Assembly: GCA_020636095.1 (NCBI GenBank)
Contig: JACJYN010000002.1
Location: 496,001-560,000 of the forward strand
DNA from: Lewinellaceae bacterium
GTDB lineage: Bacteria; Bacteroidota; Bacteroidia; Chitinophagales; Saprospiraceae
Reading direction: 5' to 3'
Length of the DNA stretch: 64,000 nt
The position numbers were made by a program, and so were the translations under genes. Positions 61,514 through 64,000 of this stretch are shown one piece after another. Numbering within the stretch: the stretch's first letter is position 1; every line of letters begins with the position of its first letter. The notes below the pieces were generated by a model. The model was not told where the DNA came from. It did not search any database and saw only the letters and a list, made by a program, of their open reading frames with translations.

Positions 61514-61982
61514 GACGAAAGAAAGGTTGACGATATGCGACTGATGAGGTTTGGCAGCAGTTCTTCGAAGTCTCTCATCGGGCGGGAAACGACATGGCGC
61601 TCCTGGTTCAGGAGAAAAAAAGTAGTATAGCTGGCGTCCGATTCGAGGCGGATGATTTGAATGAGGCAAAGAAAGGCCATGCCTTCCTGGCTATTGAGGC
61701 TGATCTTATTCAATCTTCCGGGCTTTCCATGAACCATACATTGTTGTATAACTGAAAAAAGTATTTCCCCTCGCTTAGGCGAAAGGCTTCGGCCACTGGC
61801 AGGCCTGTGCTATTTGTATAAGAGAGATTGCCCAGGGTGTCGAGCTGCAAGGTGAAGATGACGTTCTCTACCAGCCCGTCTTTCAGGAATACGTAACCGT
61901 CGAAGCGGCTGACGCCGTTGTCCGAAGAAATCCAGATGAAACCTTGCCGGTCCTGGATAATACAATCAGAAGACAGCCGAAT
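61483..61982 (-). pseudogene. Remnant of a propeller-type sensor and LytTR regulator
   Basis: Two short frames on the minus strand. First (61710-61982): a two-component-regulator propeller piece, CIIQDRQGFIWISSDNGVSR then FDGYVFLKDG, ending at a TGA. Second (61483-61737): the start of a LytTR DNA-binding domain, LCLIQIIRLESDASYTTFFL and HVVSRPMRDFEELLP. The next LytTR block (HQSHIVNLSFVKK) is in another frame and stops where the family V fragment begins. A gene or gene pair was reduced by internal deletion, frameshift and an element insertion. Confidence 0.6.
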
Positions 61983-62083
61983 TCAGAAATGAGTAGCAAG
62001 GGAGGCGTAAATGGGTTATATTTAGATGGCTTTAGGAAGTCAAATTTCAATTTGGCCCCACTCTAAACCCTAACTTCGTTGCC

Positions 62084-64000
62084 ATGCGCCAGGAAAAAGA
62101 ACCTAAAACAGGAAACAGCCCCGGCAATGTCCTTGTTTATGAATACAGGAAAGAGGATGGCCTTGGGGTAACAAAGTCCATTTTTGAAAAAAATCGCCAT
62201 GCTTATTCGCAACAATATCTCAAACGGGTATTGTACGGCAATACCCTTCCTTATTACTCCTCACAAAATCAAGTGCTGCAGCCCATCCCCGTCGACAATG
62301 AATGGCTATTTGAATTGGTATTCGATTATGGCGAACACGCCACCGTACAAAGCCTGCCGCAATATGCCGCATCACAAACCTGGCTCGCTCGGCTGGATGC
62401 ATTTTCTTCCTACCGCGCCGGTTTTGAGATCAGGACTTATCGCTTGTGTCATCGGGTGCTTATGTTTCACCGCTTTGCAGATTTAGGCCCCAATCCTTGT
62501 CTGGTCAAAGCGACGCTGCTTGATTTTGATGAGAAGTAACTATTCAGCATCATGGTGATTTAACCCCTGGCGCGAAATTTTGTAGGCTTTTTTTGCCGGA
62601 ACCCCTTCTCATTCCCCTTGAAAGGGGAAGGTTTGCTTACAAAATTTCGCACCAGAGGCATCCATAGCCTTATGCTAAATAGTAACGATGAGAACCCCAT
62701 TGCGACTCAACTGAAACGCATCACCCATGCCGGATACCTTACCGAAAATGGCGCGACGGATATCAGCACTTTCCCTCCCCTGAGTTTCCGCTATACAGAG
62801 CAAAAAATTGATCCTGCCATCTACAGCATTCAATCGGAAGATTTGCCCAACGCCCCGGAAGGTATCGACGGCAACCGCTACCGCTGGGTGGACCTGGAGG
62901 GCGAAGGCCTGAGCGGCATCTTGTCACAAACAGAAGGCGCCTGGTACTACAAACGCAACCTCGGCGACGCCACTTTCGGCCCCAGGGAATCAGTGCGCCA
63001 ACGCCCCTCGCTGGCCGGCGCCGGGGTAGCGGACTATGACGGCAACGGGCTGAACGATTATGTGCTGCAAAACGGCCTGCTCAACGGCTACTACGAAATG
63101 GATAGCCTGGGTGAATGGCAAAACTTCCGCGCCTTCAGCGATATCCCAAACATCGACTGGAATGATCCGAACCTCCGAAGCCTCGATCTCGACGGCGATG
63201 GTATTGCCGACTTGCTCCTCACTGAAAACGACTGCTGGGCCTGGTACCTCTCCAATGCCAAGGATGGCTTCGGCCCGGCCCGGCGGGTAGCTAAAGCCCT
63301 GGACGAGGAGCAAGGCCCGCGGATCGTATTTCAGGAAGCCTTCCAAACCATTTTCCTGTCGGATCTGAGCGGTAGTGGGATGACCGATATCTGCCGCATC
63401 CGCAATGGCGAAGTGTGCTACTGGCCCAACCTGGGCTACGGGCGTTTTGGGGCAAAGGTTACAATGGCGAATGCCCCCCATTTTGATCTTCCCGATGCTT
63501 TTGACCCTTCGCGTATCAAACAATGGACGGCTTGGGAAAAAGTGGAGTTGGCAATTGATGCGCCCTATGTATCGCCTGTTATGCATCTGGGGAAGCTGTA
63601 TGTGTTTTGGGTGGGGGTGGTGACAATGGAGAAAAATACATTTGAAGGGGGGACTTCGAAATTCGAATCTTATGCGCACAACATTTCACTTTCCTATTCG
63701 AATCTCAACGAAACCGGAAAGTGGCTGCAGCCACAGAAAGTAAAAAACTTCTGCGCGCCTCTGCCGGGTGAAGGGCGTGGGGATTCCAATGAATCCGAAT
63801 TGGGGTCATTTGAGAGAAGCAATACTCGATTCAGAGTATTTCCTTATCAGAATACATTAAAGGCATTAAAAGCTGATTATTTTAGGCGCAGTGGTACAAC
63901 CATTCTAAGTCATTCCTTAGAGTTGTCCCAAAACCACGCCCTGCGAAATAATGATGCGTTTCAGGCTTCAATCCCTGCTGACAAAACCCTAGGGATTTAT
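62084..64000 (+). pseudogene. Tc-toxin TcB/SpvB-like gene, disrupted and chimeric
   Basis: The first part (62084-62539) reads like the SpvB-type N-terminal region of TcB toxins (YLKRVLYGNTLPYY, WLFELVFDYGEH, AGFEIRTYRLCHRVLMFHRF). It stops inside a family I element (62536-62686). Beyond it, the same frame continues (62684-64000, open at the right edge) with TcB sequence (NRYRWVDLEGEGLSGIL, DICRIRNGEVCYWPNLGYGR). At about 63510 it switches to TcA-like sequence (QWTAWEKVELAIDAPYVSPV, LYVFWVGV) in the same frame. The start of the SpvB domain is missing. A relic of an insecticidal-type Tc complex; probably not functional. Confidence 0.75.
62536..62686. mobile_element. MITE-like element, family I, copy 3 (151 bp), in a toxin gene
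   Basis: Ends GTAACTATTCAGCAT and ATGCTAAATAGTAAC. Exact 8-base duplication GATGAGAA on both flanks (62528-62535, 62687-62694). One base different from copy 2. Its first bases bring a TAA in frame, ending the TcB reading frame. Element plus duplication is 159 bases, so removing it restores the frame as ...DFDENPIATQ. Confidence 0.93.

Noticed and set aside
61463..61669. N-terminal extension of the sensor kinase to an ATG at 61669
   Set aside because: The extra 69 residues are encoded by LytTR remnant and repeat sequence in a shifted frame; the ATG at 61462 starts the normal protein.

Overview
The window looks like a chromosome segment of a Bacteroidota bacterium, most likely Saprospiria (Lewinella/Phaeodactylibacter-like); class-level placement is inference. 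Support comes from type IX secretion C-terminal domains (genes ending at 10360 and 36413), families typical of the phylum (DUF6702, HYC_CC_PP, MbnP, lamin-tail and VIT-domain secreted proteins), promoter boxes of the TAnnTTTG type, and few Shine-Dalgarno sequences. No rRNA, tRNA or CRISPR array was seen.

Layout. 1-9.6 kb: a left-truncated secreted lamin-tail protein, HupE-like and DUF6702 proteins, yidD-hemB (overlapping), an ECF sigma factor and uvrA. 9.6-19.4 kb: a copper/heavy-metal efflux locus on the minus strand (HYC_CC_PP protein, a CusA pump joined in frame to its CusC outer-membrane partner, a CusB adaptor with metal-binding and DUF3347 domains, a metal-binding lipoprotein), with a T9SS cargo protein and a Uma2 nuclease. 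19.5-28.4 kb: di-heme peroxidase, vWA lipoprotein, fabG, a C1 peptidase, a small beta-barrel protein, a tandem UspA protein and a Kelch-like protein. 28.4-36.2 kb: a candidate small RNA or leader before glgE, then acetyltransferase, homocysteine methyltransferase, SIMPL protein and a GH13 alpha-glucosidase. 36.4-45.4 kb: VIT-domain T9SS protein, a kinase-receiver-cyclase fusion, a DEAD-box helicase and a GH63-type hydrolase. 45.4-50.7 kb: App1-like phosphatase, an MbnH-like di-heme protein with MbnP (a copper-binding pair), a small Cys-motif protein and a vWA lipoprotein. 51-58.4 kb: EI24-like membrane protein, aminopeptidase C, CAT-like acetyltransferase, two paralogous glycan-binding E-set proteins (one fused to a helix-hairpin-helix tail), SBF transporter, pyrophosphatase and an HNH endonuclease. 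58.4-64 kb: RNA-like hairpins, a secreted protein, a sensor kinase and a graveyard of broken genes (propeller/LytTR sensor, Tc-toxin TcB).

The most striking feature is a dense population of short non-coding mobile-like elements. At least seven families (about 14 full or partial copies) share inverted termini and several carry intact target duplications. Families I and II have ends starting GTAAC or GTACC and exact 8-bp duplications, as expected for IS66-type mobilisation, although no transposase is in the window. Two 151-bp copies differ by one base. One of them splits a TcB toxin gene, and removing it with one copy of its duplication restores the reading frame. Elements also sit inside one another, lie between promoters and genes, and supply stop codons to neighbouring genes. 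Intergenic heptamer and octamer repeats are common, and one lies exactly in the CusA-CusC junction.

Functional themes: copper handling (Cus efflux, HMBD lipoprotein, MbnP/MbnH), alpha-glucan metabolism and binding (GlgE, GH13, GH63-like, E-set proteins), and secreted or surface proteins.
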